Source of the DNA: Takakia lepidozioides
Taxonomy: Eukaryota > Streptophyta > Takakiopsida > Takakiales > Takakiaceae
Direction: 5' to 3'
Length of the DNA stretch: 64,000 bases
NCBI GenBank assembly: GCA_030704615.1
Contig: CM060733.1
Span: 36,520,001 to 36,584,000, forward strand
Part shown: positions 1 to 10,393 of the stretch, piece after piece
Numbering within the stretch: position 1 is the first letter of the stretch
Layout of the letters: every line of letters begins with the position of its first letter
Notes under the pieces: generated by a model
What the model saw: the letters and a program-made list of their open reading frames with translations, nothing else
Databases searched by the model: none
What the model was told of the DNA's origin: nothing
Program-made: the position numbers and the translations under genes

Positions 1-63
1 CTTGTGCGAGCTCCTTTCCAGCTGGCTAATTGGTGGCAAGTTTTGAGAGTTTTCTATCACATT

Positions 64-149
64 GTCGTGCACCTAAGCATCGTGCCACAACATACATCGC
101 TGTCCAACCACGCTTCCTAGCATATAGTCCTAGAAAGCCATGCCACAAC
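64..149. repeat. Direct repeat, copy 1 (pair with 503-589)
   Basis: An 86-bp segment recurs about 440 bp downstream with only a few substitutions; both copies begin GTCRTGCACCTAAGCATC and end CCACAAC. The sequence between them shows no recognisable gene. It could be a remnant of a tandem repeat or of a retroelement, but no LTR signature was found. Confidence 0.75.
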
Positions 150-502
150 GATACGGAAATGGTGAAAAGAGGAGAAACCACTCTATCACGTTATATAAGT
201 CAAGTCAATGGCACCTTTGCTAAAGGACTCCACCATACAGACCTCATCCACTCTCCATCTCAAGTACTAGAGCTATGGCGGCGAGAGAAAGAGGCCTCGG
301 GAGGCTCGGCTAGAAGAAGACAAGCCTGCCTACGTCTCACGTGGAGATAACCTCCCCACGTCCCAAGTGAGGTTCGCCACCTCACTTGGCACATGGACCC
401 AAATGAAGTCCCAATGCCAACAAAACACAAATATAAATGTATAATGTCCTAATTAGCTAGAAATAACTATTTCTAACTAATCACAAACAAAACCATGACA
501 GC

Positions 503-589
503 TGTCATGCACCTAAGCATCGTGCCACAACATACATCGTTGTCCAACCACACTTCCTAGCATATAGTCCTAGAAAGCCACGCCACAAC
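503..589. repeat. Direct repeat, copy 2 (pair with 64-149)
   Basis: Second copy of the 86-bp direct repeat. It lies just before a short C-rich stretch. No coding content is visible in 1-840 apart from this repeat pair. Confidence 0.75.
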
Positions 590-847
590 CGCCCCCCTAG
601 CTGGTAATTAGGTCCCTCTAACACCGGATAGCTTGCAAGTATCCACCCCAATAAGATCATTGCTTGGTCTTCAATCGCACAAGTCCCACCACCTGAAGTC
701 GATAGATCAAGAGGTTGGGTGCAAATGTAGCCTCATCATTAGTCGCCTTCATGCAATCCATGATCTTCAGTCGAGTATCCATGGCATTGAAGCCCCACTA
801 GCTAGACCTTGGATCACTTGTCCGCCTCACCATTGTCATGCCCACTA

Positions 848-1000
848 CCTCTGTCCAAGGCATCGTGGACACAACCATTCTCCAATAGGAACCTCCTCAA
901 GTGGCGGTGTCAAACATCCCATGTGCCACCCCCTTGAGCATTCGTCATACACCAACATGGTTGCAGCACCACCAGCATGCCCACATAGCATGCAACGCAA
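848..1000 (-). pseudogene. PHD-finger fragment
   Basis: The minus strand encodes a PHD-type zinc finger: a first C-x2-C pair (CMLCG), then CSRGWHMGCLTPPLEEVP and a closing CPRC. PHD fingers read histone H3 tails. In the middle the usual LLCDxC reads VYDEC, so one zinc ligand has been replaced by tyrosine and the finger is probably non-functional. The frame is only about 83 codons and stops soon after the last cysteine. The fragment lies just downstream, on the same strand, of a LINE 3' fragment, so it may have been carried by a retroelement. It is a broken relic, not a complete gene. Confidence 0.6.
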
Positions 1001-1189
1001 CCCTGCGGGTACCACTGCAAGGTTGGGATCTATCCTCCTATCCACATGTGGAAGGTGATATGTCGCACAATTGCGCACATGGTCCTTCCATACCATGCCA
1101 TCTCAACCCTCCAGAATCAATACTCCTGAAGGCAACACCTCCCTGACCCTTAGAATCACACGTCCTGCTGTGACATCCAAGGTCGTAGG

Positions 1190-1690
1190 CGCTAGGCCTC
1201 AGGAGGGCCTGGGCTTTTGGCTCAGCCTTCAGACTTTCAAAGTTGGTAAACAGAGGTACAGGCACAATTCCCTTGATAGATTTGAAGAGAGCATCTCTTT
1301 GGTGAGAGAACCCCGGACAGTGTATCAGAAAATGAGTATTGTCTTCAGATTGCCCACACAACGGGCAATTGCACTCTCCCTTTCCTCTCTGCTTCTGTTT
1401 GCTGTTCAAAGGTAGGCTTCTTGCCCTAAGTTTAAATTTCAGTCTAGTGCCGAGAGTGGGTAGACCCTTGAGGTCATCCAAGATGTCCTCCCCCATGTCA
1501 CGGACTGGAAACAAGTTCAGGGAAGTTTTCTGCCTAACTTCATTTTCATCAGACAATCTCATGGCAACAGCCTCTAAGTCAGATTTATCAACCCATATTG
1601 CAGATCCGTACTCCAAGGCAGGTCTAATAATGCGACAAAGCATGGTTTTCTTAACCTCAGAGTTGACCCCTCTGCAGAAAAAGTTAAAAA
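1190..1690 (-). mobile_element. LINE 3' fragment, internally deleted
   Basis: The minus-strand translation matches the C-terminal part of the LINE at 17.6-22.4 kb: a region ending in GSAIWVD, then a jump directly to KSDLEAVAMRLSDENE, then the zinc-knuckle region CPLCGQSEDNTHFLIHCPGF and the FTNFES block. Relative to the fuller copy about 100 codons are missing between GSAIWVD and KSDLEAV, and a few more just after. This is a dead, deletion-bearing fragment. Confidence 0.9.
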
Positions 1691-1879
1691 GAGAGAGGGA
1701 AGATATTCATGTCATGTCAAGACATGGACAAGACCAACTAGGGTCATTTGTCAATTAAAGACATAAACAGCCCATGACAGGGCACCATCTAAGATTTCCA
1801 TTCTTGTCATAGCACACCAAGTGACGCCACCCATTCAGTCATGATAAAACAGGGTGGGAGGGCGGGGTATGTTCATAAT

Positions 1880-2520
1880 CAGATTCCTGTCATGTACCCA
1901 AGTGACCCTCTTGCACAATATAAGTCAGATTGCAGCCTCAGATTATATCATCCATAGTTATCCATAAGATATGCACCATGCAAGATATCATGGGCCACAT
2001 TACAGATCCAAGATATGTATACACAAGTACCTTGAGGTGATCCAAGACAAGCATTATGCAAGGTAGGTAAGAACAGTCTGCCCTACAACACATTCAGTGA
2101 GTGTTCACACCGGCAGCAGGAAGGACCAGCCTGCAATTAATTACACTTCTGGCCTGCCACCAAGTACACTTCTTGGGCATGGTAAGCCATATTGCCGCTT
2201 CACATTTGGCCAAATGTAAGCACCCCACAGCATGCATCGTGTAAGGCCTTCTGGGTATGTAAGAACAGTCTGTCATTGTATATATTCGAGACCTGTGCAC
2301 ATAGGACTCTTGCTGGCCCAGCCTGCAGTAAATCAGACTTCAAACATGCAACCAAGTGATCACTTTGGGCATGACAAGACTGACTGCGACTTCATTCTAC
2401 ATCATGTACACTTGCCCCAAGATATACATCATGTAAGGCGTTTTGGCATGGAAGAAAGATCTGCCCTGTCACAGCATCCACATCGAGACACACATACATT
2501 TTGAGTGCCCAAGACCAAGC
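1880..2520. repeat. Degenerate tandem repeat, about 192-bp unit, three copies
   Basis: The landmark GTAAGAACAGTCTG occurs at 2067 and 2259, with a diverged form at 2450, giving periods of 192 and 191 bp. Between landmarks the units share order and words such as CCAGCCTGCA, CACTTCTTGGGCATG and TGTAAGGC. No coding frame is supported. It behaves like an old minisatellite or satellite remnant. Confidence 0.7.
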
Positions 2521-3640
2521 CCACTTGGCCAAGCTAAATCATACAATGCAGATGGCTGTTCATATGGCAAAATAAAGTAAATAATCATTGGCTAGAGTCC
2601 TTTAGAGCTTACCGTCACTGTTTCACAGGAGGCTAATGCCATGTTTTGCAATTAGAACCTCACTATGCTACATTCCACAACAAATCCAGGTCTGAAAACG
2701 GCCTGTCACTGCCTTATCAAGCTGTCTTTTTTAACAAAACTCAGGTCTCCTCATCCTTAGAGCCAAACAGCCACTTATGACTTGTCCCTTAAACCATCAA
2801 TCCTTTTTTAAGGCCAAAAAAAGGGAAACCTAGTCTAAAAATCCACAGGCAAAGCTGTCAAAGATTCAAGACAATGTAGGATTCACATGCAGTGCTGCAT
2901 GAGACAAGGTTGCCAGGCCAAAGTGCTCCATCAACAGCAGCAAAAGATAAGTCAAAAGCAAGCATCATCATGTCAAACCGGGAGCAAGCGGGCCGAAATC
3001 GGGGCTGCAGGCAGCAGCAGTATGTTCCTTTTGCACACATCCTTATCTGCAAGCTCAAGAGAATTCAAAGTAGGTAGGGATCCTCACCTGGTCCCATCAC
3101 AAGCCCCCACAAAAACCAATGGGTTAGTGAGGATTGTGGAACCCCAGGTGAATCACAGACCCCTACACTTGTTATCGATGTCAACTAAGAACCCCAAGAG
3201 ACAAGAGAGAAAGATATGAAGTAAAAGGAACCCTAATCGCCAAAACACCTTGAGCGATTGGGGAAGGTAACACTGCGCCATCGCCACCAACACGCCACCT
3301 CCAGCACAGCTAAGGAGAAGCGAAGCATACAAATGCTAGGTCTAAGAAGGGAGAGGGAGCGATATACTTCCCCACTAAAGCGCCGCTGCGAAACATAAAA
3401 GCCAGAGGAGGGAAAGGGATGATGCCATCACAACAGGTTCTCCCGCCTGTGAGAAGAGACAAGACGCCGCCATTGCGCATCCCCAGGAGCTCGTCCGGCA
3501 TGAAGCAGCAAACAGAGTAGCAACAGGGCTCAGACGCCATAACTTGCGGGCTCAGTAGCACGATGAATGCAGCTGACAGCGGGAGAGACACCCTAGGGCA
3601 GAGCCCGATTTTTCATCCATAGGATGAATAATCAATACCC
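2521..3640. other. No recognisable gene
   Basis: Non-coding or unrecognised sequence. Short open frames exist on both strands but none has a recognisable domain or plausible gene structure. Confidence 0.5.
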
Positions 3641-4495
3641 TTTCTCTTAAGAACCCGACGGATGTCATCCGTTAGCTAGGTTTAAACAGTAGATTATAGG
3701 GTAGGAGTTAGGGTTTCACTCCTTAATTAGCAACAATTAAGGGTAATTAGAAAAATCTCCATGGCCAACATAAGCTGCTTTTTTCATCCGGTCCAGATGA
3801 AAAAATAAATAGGTTCATTTGTTTGGATGAGGTCCATCAGCAGGATGAAAAATTAGTATCCATCAGCAGGATGAAAAATTAATATCCATCATCCAGGGCA
3901 ACAATTTTTCATCCTAATAGATAATTCGTCATCCCTTAAGAGAAAGCCTCATCCAGTACGGAAAAAAAGCGTAAAAGGGGAAATAAAACGAATTCAAATC
4001 CTGGTATTTTTCATCCGGCATGGATGGAAAAATTATAGATAGGATGCCAGTGTCATAACCCTTATGGAGGTAATTCCTCATTCTCTGGTGACCCATCTGA
4101 TATAGATGAAAGTCAATAAAAGAGGAATGAAAAATTATAAGTCCTTTTTAAAGGTACTTTAGTGTCCACCCAGGTGATTCTTCCGGTATGGATAGTAAAC
4201 CTTTACAAGTCGGGTGAAAACACCTTTTAGAGTCCATCTGGTATAGATGGAAAATCATGAAAAAAACACTGATGCAACTGGCCAGTTCCGAGGAGGGAGA
4301 CAGAGGGAGAGAGGGGGCAACAAAGAAAAAACAAAAAGGTGGGGGGGGGGGAGTGACTGAGCAGTTGCTACTCAGTCACTCCCCCCCCCCCCCCCCCCCA
4401 CCTTCCTCTTTTTCTTTTTGTTTCCGGATCTCTCCCTCTCACTCCCTCTCTCTGTCCCTCTCTCTCCATCTCTCCCTCTCCCTCCCTCCCTCCCT

Positions 4496-4544
<49 letters not shown>

Positions 4545-4930
4545 CTTTCATGCTGCTCACAAAAAAAAAAAAAACCACAGAGGGAAAGAGGGGTAGAAAA
4601 AGTTAATAAAAGTTAATAGCCTTACCTCCATCTAGGTAATTCTATCATTCCTTTCCAGACCATCCGGTATAGATAACAAGAGTCAATAAAAGAGGAATGA
4701 AAAATTATCACCCTGGTAGTTTTTCATCCGGTACGAATGGAAAAACAGGATGCTGTTGGCAACCTCCATAGAGGTTATTCTTTTCTTCCATGGTGACTCA
4801 TCCGGTATGGATGAGAGTCAATAGAGGAGGAATGAAAAGGCCAAAAGAACCATCCTAGAGGTAATTCAGTGTCCATCCTGGTGGCTCATCCGGTATGGAT
4901 GAAAAAACCTGATAGAGGAACAAAAAATCC
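3640..4930. repeat. Array of imperfect palindromes CATCC-GGTAT-GGATG
   Basis: At least eight copies of an imperfect palindrome related to TTTCATCCGGTATGGATGAAA occur around 3790, 4013, 4095, 4175, 4232, 4665, 4720, 4800 and 4885. In the second half they sit in a longer unit of roughly 100 bp that also contains GAGGTAATTC and AGTCAATAAAAGAGGAATG. The array is interrupted by a hairpin and pyrimidine-rich block at 4290-4600. No gene is visible. Confidence 0.7.
4300..4560. repeat. Foldback hairpin with G/C runs and CT microsatellite
   Basis: The left arm GGGGAGTGACTGAG (around 4340-4360) is complementary to CTCAGTCACTCCCC after a 6-8 nt loop. The pairing extends outward through long G and C homopolymers and through purine-rich and pyrimidine-rich tracts. 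The right side continues into CTCTCTCT repeats (about 4501-4545). Open frames over this block are low-complexity artefacts. Confidence 0.8.
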
Positions 4931-5027
4931 ACACTGATAGCAAACTGCCAATTCCCAGTAGAGAGGGAGACAGAGGGAGAGAGGGGGCAACAATGAGAAA
5001 AAATGGGTTGGGGGGGGGGAGGTTAGA

Positions 5028-5550
5028 TGGTGGGGTCAGCTGCAGCATATGTCCAACACCAGATATCCTAAGTTAATCGACTCTATATCTTGGAAACATG
5101 ACCGCCCACCGACCTGTCAAATAGGCTAAGTCCTGGTAGAAGACAATAGAAGAGATTCTCAAGGACCTGGACCTGGAACCGCAAGTCTTCACCCTGCTGG
5201 ATAAATCTGACTTAGAGGCTATAGTGTCCAACCATGTCTGTGGGCAACCTGAAGACATTATTCATTTTTTGATACACTGTCCGGGGTTTTCTCACCAAAG
5301 AGACGCTCTCTTCAAATCTATCAAGGGAATTGTGCATGTACCTCTGTTTACTAACTTTGAAAAAATCGAGGCTGAGCCAAAAGCCCAGCCCCTTCTGAGG
5401 CCTAGTTTTTTGGCAACTCACACACAACAGATTGATGCTTGTGTGAAGGGATTTGTAGAGGATATCTGGAAAACCCGGATTAATTCTATATGTGAAGGTA
5501 AGTCTTACTACCAACATCAGCCCCTGACAGAGGTAGGATCTGTCCCCTTT
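5028..5550 (+). mobile_element. LINE 3' fragment, internally deleted
   Basis: Matches the LINE 3' region at 21.55-22.27 kb. It contains the CATATGTCCAACACCAGATA segment, then the TLLDKSDLEA-equivalent part, then a jump to the HVCGQPEDIIHFLIHCPGF zinc-knuckle block and the DACVKGFVEDIWKTRI tail. About 75 codons are missing between the two parts. It is joined on the left directly to a purine-rich and G-run tract like the arms of the nearby hairpins. Confidence 0.9.
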
Positions 5551-5554
5551 GTTT

Positions 5555-5780
5555 CCCCAAGAGAGGGGGCAACAAAGAAAAGAAAAGAATGTGGGGGGGG
5601 GGGGGGGGGGGTGAGCCGCAGCAGCTGCTCAGTCACTCCCCCCCCCCCCCCCCCCCCCACATTCTTTTCTTTTCTTTGTTGCCCCCTGATGTCTCCCTCT
5701 CACTCCCTCTCTCTGTCCCTCTCTGTCCCTCTCTCTCTCCCTCTCTCTCCCTCTCTTCTGTGTTGCTCTCTTTTAAGCTC
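5555..5780. repeat. Perfect-stem foldback hairpin between two LINE fragments
   Basis: GGGGGCAACAAAGAAAAGAA at 5565 begins a 29-nt arm that is exactly complementary to the arm ending at 5687. The arms continue inward through about 19 G and 20 C and close on a GC-rich loop containing GCAGCAGCTGC. Outside the right arm lies the same CTCCCTCTCACTCCCTC tract as in the 4.3-kb hairpin. Confidence 0.85.
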
Positions 5781-6220
5781 CCGACACCCTAAATTCAAGG
5801 TCAGATGGTGGGTTCAGCTGCAACATATGTCCAACACCAGATATCCTAAGTTAATCGACTCTATATCTTGGAAACAGGACCGCCTTGTCAAACAGGGTGA
5901 GCCCTGGGAGAAGAGAGTAAAAGAGATTCTCAAGGATCTGAATCTGGACCCGCAAGTCTTGACCTTGCTGGATAAACCTGACTTAGAGAGTGTAGTGTCC
6001 AAAGCCATGTCTGTTACCAAAAAATTGTCCGATGGAAATGAAGTTAGGAATAAAACTTCCCTGAACCTGTTTCCAGTCTGTGACATGGGGGAGGACATCA
6101 TGGATGCGCTCAAGGGTCTATCCCACTCTTGGCACCAGAACTAAATTTAAAGTCAGGGCAGGAAGACTGCCTTTGAACAGGAAACAGAAGCAGAGAGGAA
6201 AGGGAGAGTGCAATTTCCCT
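5779..6220 (+). mobile_element. LINE 3' fragment, truncated
   Basis: Encodes the segment from FKVRWWVQLQHMSNTRYPK through DMGEDIMDALKG. A frameshift near 6118 moves it to the frame GTRTKFKVRAGRLPLNRKQK, and LINE homology stops abruptly around 6218, before the zinc knuckle. It retains the AGATATC heptamer that is missing in the longer LINE copy at 21.58 kb. Confidence 0.9.
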
Positions 6221-6599
6221 GACGTACCTCTACTGCTGCTGGTGCTTGAAGCGAGCTGGCGCGGCGAGCTGCTGCGGTGCTGTCGCGGCTGCCAGCAGCG
6301 CGGGTCCCCGCTGCTCACTACGGCTCTATCTCTTTTCAGCTCATTAGGTCGCGCCTCTGCGCGGCGTTCCTACCACACAGGGGAGAGAGACATCAGCCCG
6401 TGCTTAGGGCAAGAAAGAAAGACAGAAAGTGAGGGAGGAGGCGGTGCTTACCTTGGGCATTGGAGCGGCGTTGGGGCGAACTCCTTGGGGCCTTGCGACC
6501 ACCTCGGGCTCAGCAGCAGGTGTGTTTCTCCTCCATCCTAAACCCCACTCTCTGAACTACCTCTCTCCCAAAGAAAAAAACAAAAACGGGAGGGGAAAG

Positions 6600-6880
6600 A
6601 GATGCTTGAAGCACTTAGGGAAAAAAAAAAGGCGCGGCGCCCACGTGCGACGCCCGGCCGTCGCACGCCTGCGCCCGCCCTTTTTTGAAATGTAAAAATG
6701 AATATTGCGACGGCTGGCCGTCGTTTCTTGCGACCCCTGGCCCCATAAATAAAAAAACACGTCGCCCCCGCGACGGCTGTCCGTCGCGGGGTGTGACCCC
6801 TAGTTAATAAATAAATAAATAACGCGTCGTCCAATGCGACGCCAGGGTGTCACAGGAGGCGACGGCCGGCCTTTCTGGAT
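6600..6880. repeat. GCGACG...CGTCGC palindrome cluster (CACTA subterminal type)
   Basis: At least four inverted motifs of the form GCGACGGCTGGCCGTCG are clustered here: around 6646, 6706, 6770 and 6836. The same motif family fills the two ends of the CACTA-type element at 54.7-55.9 kb. In CACTA elements such subterminal repeats bind the element's own protein. No CACTA terminus was found beside this cluster, so it is read as an eroded end. Confidence 0.6.
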
Positions 6881-7072
6881 TTAGGGTTTAGGGCCTTTTG
6901 GGTTTCTTAGTTTTATTTTATTTATTTATTTATTTCCTATGGTACTTGGGTTAGGGTGTTTGCTTTTCTTTATGGTGCTGGGTTTTGGATTGGCGGTTTT
7001 GGTTGTGGGTCTTGGGGTTAAAATGATAAACGGTGTAATTAGGATTCACATACCCAAAATGTGGTTCAATCT

Positions 7073-7245
7073 GATAATCGCAAAGCGCTGGGTCTCAACA
7101 AATTTTTCCATAGTGTGAGCATCCTGAAGATAGAACGAGAAGAAGGATTTATTGTCTTGGGCTCTAGCACTATAGGGATGCTCTGCCTTTGGTTACCAAT
7201 TTTGAAAGCCCCGAGGCTGAGGCATAGGGTTTTTTTGCGGATGCG
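7073..7245 (+). mobile_element. Short diverged LINE relic
   Basis: Two blocks resemble the LINE: KALGLNKFFHS (compare KALGLTKFFHC in the copy at 17.6-22.4 kb) and nucleotides TTACCAATTTTGAAAGCCCC followed by GAGGCTGAG (compare the FTNFESLEAE codons). The sequence between them in the LINE is missing. The match is short and diverged. Confidence 0.45.
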
Positions 7246-7363
7246 GCAAATGTGAGTGTTTTTCCCACCCATTTCATTAACATTCATTTAAGGTACATTT
7301 AGGTTTATCTAATAATATAGTATGATTGGTAAGCATACATGAATCAAAATTACAACATAAGTA

Positions 7364-8513
7364 TTGATGCGTCGTTCACTATGCACATTGCAGCCACGAC
7401 TTGATGCCCAAGCTCGCAATCACATTGCACAGGAGGCATTTCGCGCCGGTCTACTTGCAGAATTTGTGCCAGAACATGTGCCCGATGTGACCAGTTGGTT
7501 CCCCCAGCAGCACGTAGATGAGATGCGTAGGGTCGAGGGGTATCGTAGGTGTCGTAGGCGTTATGGCCGGCGACGAGCAGCCCCCCCCCCCCCCCCCGGT
7601 CTGTTTCTTTGCCTGATCCACCTCCGGTTGTACCTGATCCGGACGTTGTACCCCCAACTGCACCTCCGACATTACATCCTCAACCACCTCCACTTTCATC
7701 TCCTCCGCCAGCAGTACCATCTCCACCTCCACCTCCACGTGCATGTGCCCCCCGAACCCCTAGGAGAGGTCGACTTCGCCCTAGGTTTCCTCCCCTTCGG
7801 CTTGGGCGGCCTGAGCCGGATCCTCGCCCCCGATGGGAAGCACATAGGACTATGTTACTGAGGACCGTCCAACCTCGTTGTTGGGGGAATCATCTCGACC
7901 CTCCCATCCCTATCCGAGAAAATGTGGAGTTCGAGTATTGGGGGAGATGGTATGTTGTGAGAGCCGCTACAGACTCTGCTATGGGTCGGGGTTTATTCAC
8001 GGTCAATGATATTGTGGTTCCTCCTCGGAGAAACAGCATGGTGGACTTATTTCCTACTACGGTCCATACTACACCTCCGCGGAGTTCCGTACATTACGCC
8101 TCGAAGCCCCATACATCCTACCCTATATTTTGTGTGTCAACGGACAGGATGTACGTAGACGGGGGTTGTCTCCCATTGAGATCAGATTTTGTGATAGTGA
8201 CCCCGATATCTTCGGCAATGTTGCTGGGCTGGTCAATAGTTCTTTTGGACATCCTATGAGAACCAATGTAGTATGGGACGAGCGAAGCGATGGGCATGAG
8301 AGCTTTTGTGGTCATACGTCAGTATACTGTGAGGGGATACACATGTTTGTGATAACATGTGCTAGTAGGACTCTTAGGGCTGGCAGCGAACTATTTGCAT
8401 CATACAAGTTCTCCCGGGATGATTGGGACCTCCGATTACAGCGTGAGTGGGATGTGTATGATAGAAATAGGGTTCATTTGAGACAGGGATCGCGCAGAGG
8501 GGCATTGTAGATA
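7364..8513 (+). pseudogene. SET-domain protein with proline-rich N-terminus, frameshifted
   Basis: Three overlapping frames form one protein-like sequence. The first has an Arg-rich N-terminal part (QHVDEMRRVEGYRRCRRRY). After a run of C at about 7580-7597 the frame shifts into a Pro-rich linker and then ATDSAMGRGLFTVNDIV. Near 8040 it shifts again into GGLISYYGPYYTSAEFRTL and on to GNVAGLVNSSFGHP and LRAGSELFASYKF. This order matches a SET methyltransferase fold: GRG-F start, Y-G turn, GN...VN region, and a final E-L..SY with the catalytic tyrosine position kept. The usual NHS reads VNSS, so activity is doubtful. The C-run shift could be a sequencing artefact; the shift at 8040 is harder to explain that way. 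It ends at TAG 8508-8510. Neighbouring palindromes and a DUF4216-like frame suggest it sits in a CACTA-type element. Confidence 0.6.
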
Positions 8514-8999
8514 TTCTCATGATGTACTTTGTATACATCCGATTAATCGATTGATGTAAATTTTTTTCTTGTTGCTTATGTGGGTTGCAACTTTGCATAT
8601 GTGATCTAAACATACTTACGCACATGTGGACCAAATATGAGTTTGAACCAAGTTGATTCAATGGGTCATTCTAGTGTTGAATGCAGCTACGTATCATAGA
8701 GACGGAAAATTGTGTTTCGCCTGCAGATGATTTTTTTTTTAATTTTTTTATTTGTTTTCCATTTTCAAGCCATATGCTTAATGATAGCATATGCAATGTG
8801 CGTGCAAAATTTGGGAGTAAACAAAAGTCGTTTGGACCCATAACCAGATTTTGTTATCTCATTTGCACTCTAAAGTTGAATTATCTTCAACTTTATGCAC
8901 GCTTCATAGAGAGTTAAGCAAAAGTGACCCTAGAAACACACTTATTTTTTTTCCATTTTTTTTTGTCCCATTTTTTGCATGGATGTAGTGGTGCAAAGC

Positions 9000-9390
9000 C
9001 CGATGTCACAGAACAAAATAGAGCTAAAAATAAAAGCATTACGCCTGACGCCGTTGTTCAAGGAGAGGCGGTTTCAGATTTGGTGCAAGACATTGCAAGG
9101 GGTCCTTGTCAATTCGCGACCTCATACACGGCGGTTTGGGTTCACGGTCGTCATTTCCGCATTCGTGCTCTTGACATGAAGCGCAAAACAACCTTTGATT
9201 CTGGCTTGTGTGCCACATATTGGCAAGACTCCGTGTGGGGCAAGGGAGATACACGACCTGCTATGAGCAAACTTGAGTACATTGGAGAGCTTGAGAGCAT
9301 ACTCCAACTTCAGTATACAAGGTACCGGCCTCTTCTCTTATTATTCAGAAAAGTAATGACCTCAATGTCGAAGCAATAAAGAATTACGCG
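9000..9390 (+). pseudogene. DUF4216-like fragment of a CACTA (En/Spm) transposase gene
   Basis: The frame contains SYTAVWVHGRHFRIRALDMK, then the KTTFDSGLCATYW block and KLEYIGELESILQLQYTRY. This is the layout seen in the region around Pfam DUF4216: a short extended block ending in RF/RI, a TxxSG block, then YxGxLExIxxLxY. DUF4216 typically accompanies En/Spm-class transposase genes in plants. The frame ends at about 9379; CAAG followed by GTACCG near 9320 could be a splice donor. No transposase catalytic core is visible nearby, so this is a relic. Assignment is by motif order only. Confidence 0.55.
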
Positions 9391-10310
9391 TTAGGGTTAT
9401 CCTCTAGAGGATATACCCTAATTACGTCCCTGTAGGTAATTTAAATGTATGTGAGCAACTTGTTCAAAAATTGTAAAAATCTAAATTTAGGTGCTGAACC
9501 TACTTTCTCTGCTATAATTAAATTTTCGGAGGCAATACGGTAGTAGCATATTTATTTTATTATTATTTAAAAAAAAACCATATCCGAGTTCATATTTCCA
9601 GGTTATTGACATTCAGATACCATGCTCATACCGGGATCGATTTTAAAAAAAAAACCACCTATGCAAACCAGATTCGTACTTGAAATTCAGGGGCTTCATT
9701 ATTGGAAAACCTACATGCCTTAAAAGGAAATAGCACTGCATACCAGGACCCCTCTGGTATTTCCAATTCAAGATACCAGACCAACACCGGTGTTAACCTT
9801 ACTTAACTGAGTGTTAAATGAGTGTGTCAGGAACTTTAGGGGCTGTTATTCATGGAGGTGATTTGTTAGTGGACAAAATGGATTACTCCTTATCTGATCC
9901 AACTAGTTTAGTGGTATATATTGAATGTAACAATTACAGAGGTGTTTTAACCAAAGAGGAGAGTAGGTATCAATAACAAATAACAAATAACACCTCTTTT
10001 TGTCATTAGTGTATATTTTTAGAGAGTAAGAAAATCATAACATTTATGATGATATAACAAAAAAATAGGTAACATTTATCCAGGGTCGACTGTAGCTCAT
10101 TTCCGGCTGTCTGGACTGAAGTTAGATCCACCCATAGTGAAGGTAATTAAAAAATGGCAGGACCTCAGTGTATCTCACGCCTTGGTCTAGAGGGTAACTA
10201 ACACAGATGTGACATGCATTGCTGTGTCCGTCTGCTGCAGCGGAAAGCGACCATCGCCTGGATTTCTCTATCGTCCCTTTTCGCTATAATTAAAAACAAA
10301 CCACAATGCT
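9391..10310. other. Non-coding, with short CTGGTAT/ATACCAG inverted motifs
   Basis: AT-rich sequence without a credible gene. Around 9735-9795 there is a palindrome ATACCAGGACCCCTCTGGTAT followed by GATACCAGACCAACACCGG. That second segment matches the right end of the inverted-repeat element at 38.85-39.36 kb, so this is probably a fragment of the same family. Confidence 0.5.
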
Positions 10311-10321
10311 GTTATCGGTGC

Positions 10322-10393
10322 GGGCATTTGGTCTAGTGGTATGATTCTTGCTTCGGGTGCAAGAGGTCGCGAGTTCGATTCTCGCAATGCCCC
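10322..10393 (+). tRNA. tRNA-Pro (anticodon CGG)
   Basis: A 72-nt sequence folds as a complete tRNA. The acceptor pairs GGGCATT with AATGCCC, followed by discriminator C. The D arm has TGGTCTAGTGG (A box). The anticodon stem CTTGC/GCAAG closes a 7-nt loop TTCGGGT with anticodon CGG. The T arm GCGAG/CTCGC has loop TTCGATT (B box GAGTTCGATTC). No intron is present and CCA is not encoded, as expected for a nuclear gene. CAA motifs lie just upstream (around 10300) and a T4 stretch about 45 nt downstream (about 10438) could stop RNA polymerase III. It matches the well-known plant nuclear tRNA-Pro family. Confidence 0.95.

Noticed and set aside
4257-4616. Open frames of Ser/Leu or Arg/Glu repeats
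   Set aside because: They translate the (CT)n and G/C runs of the hairpin and have no protein-like content.
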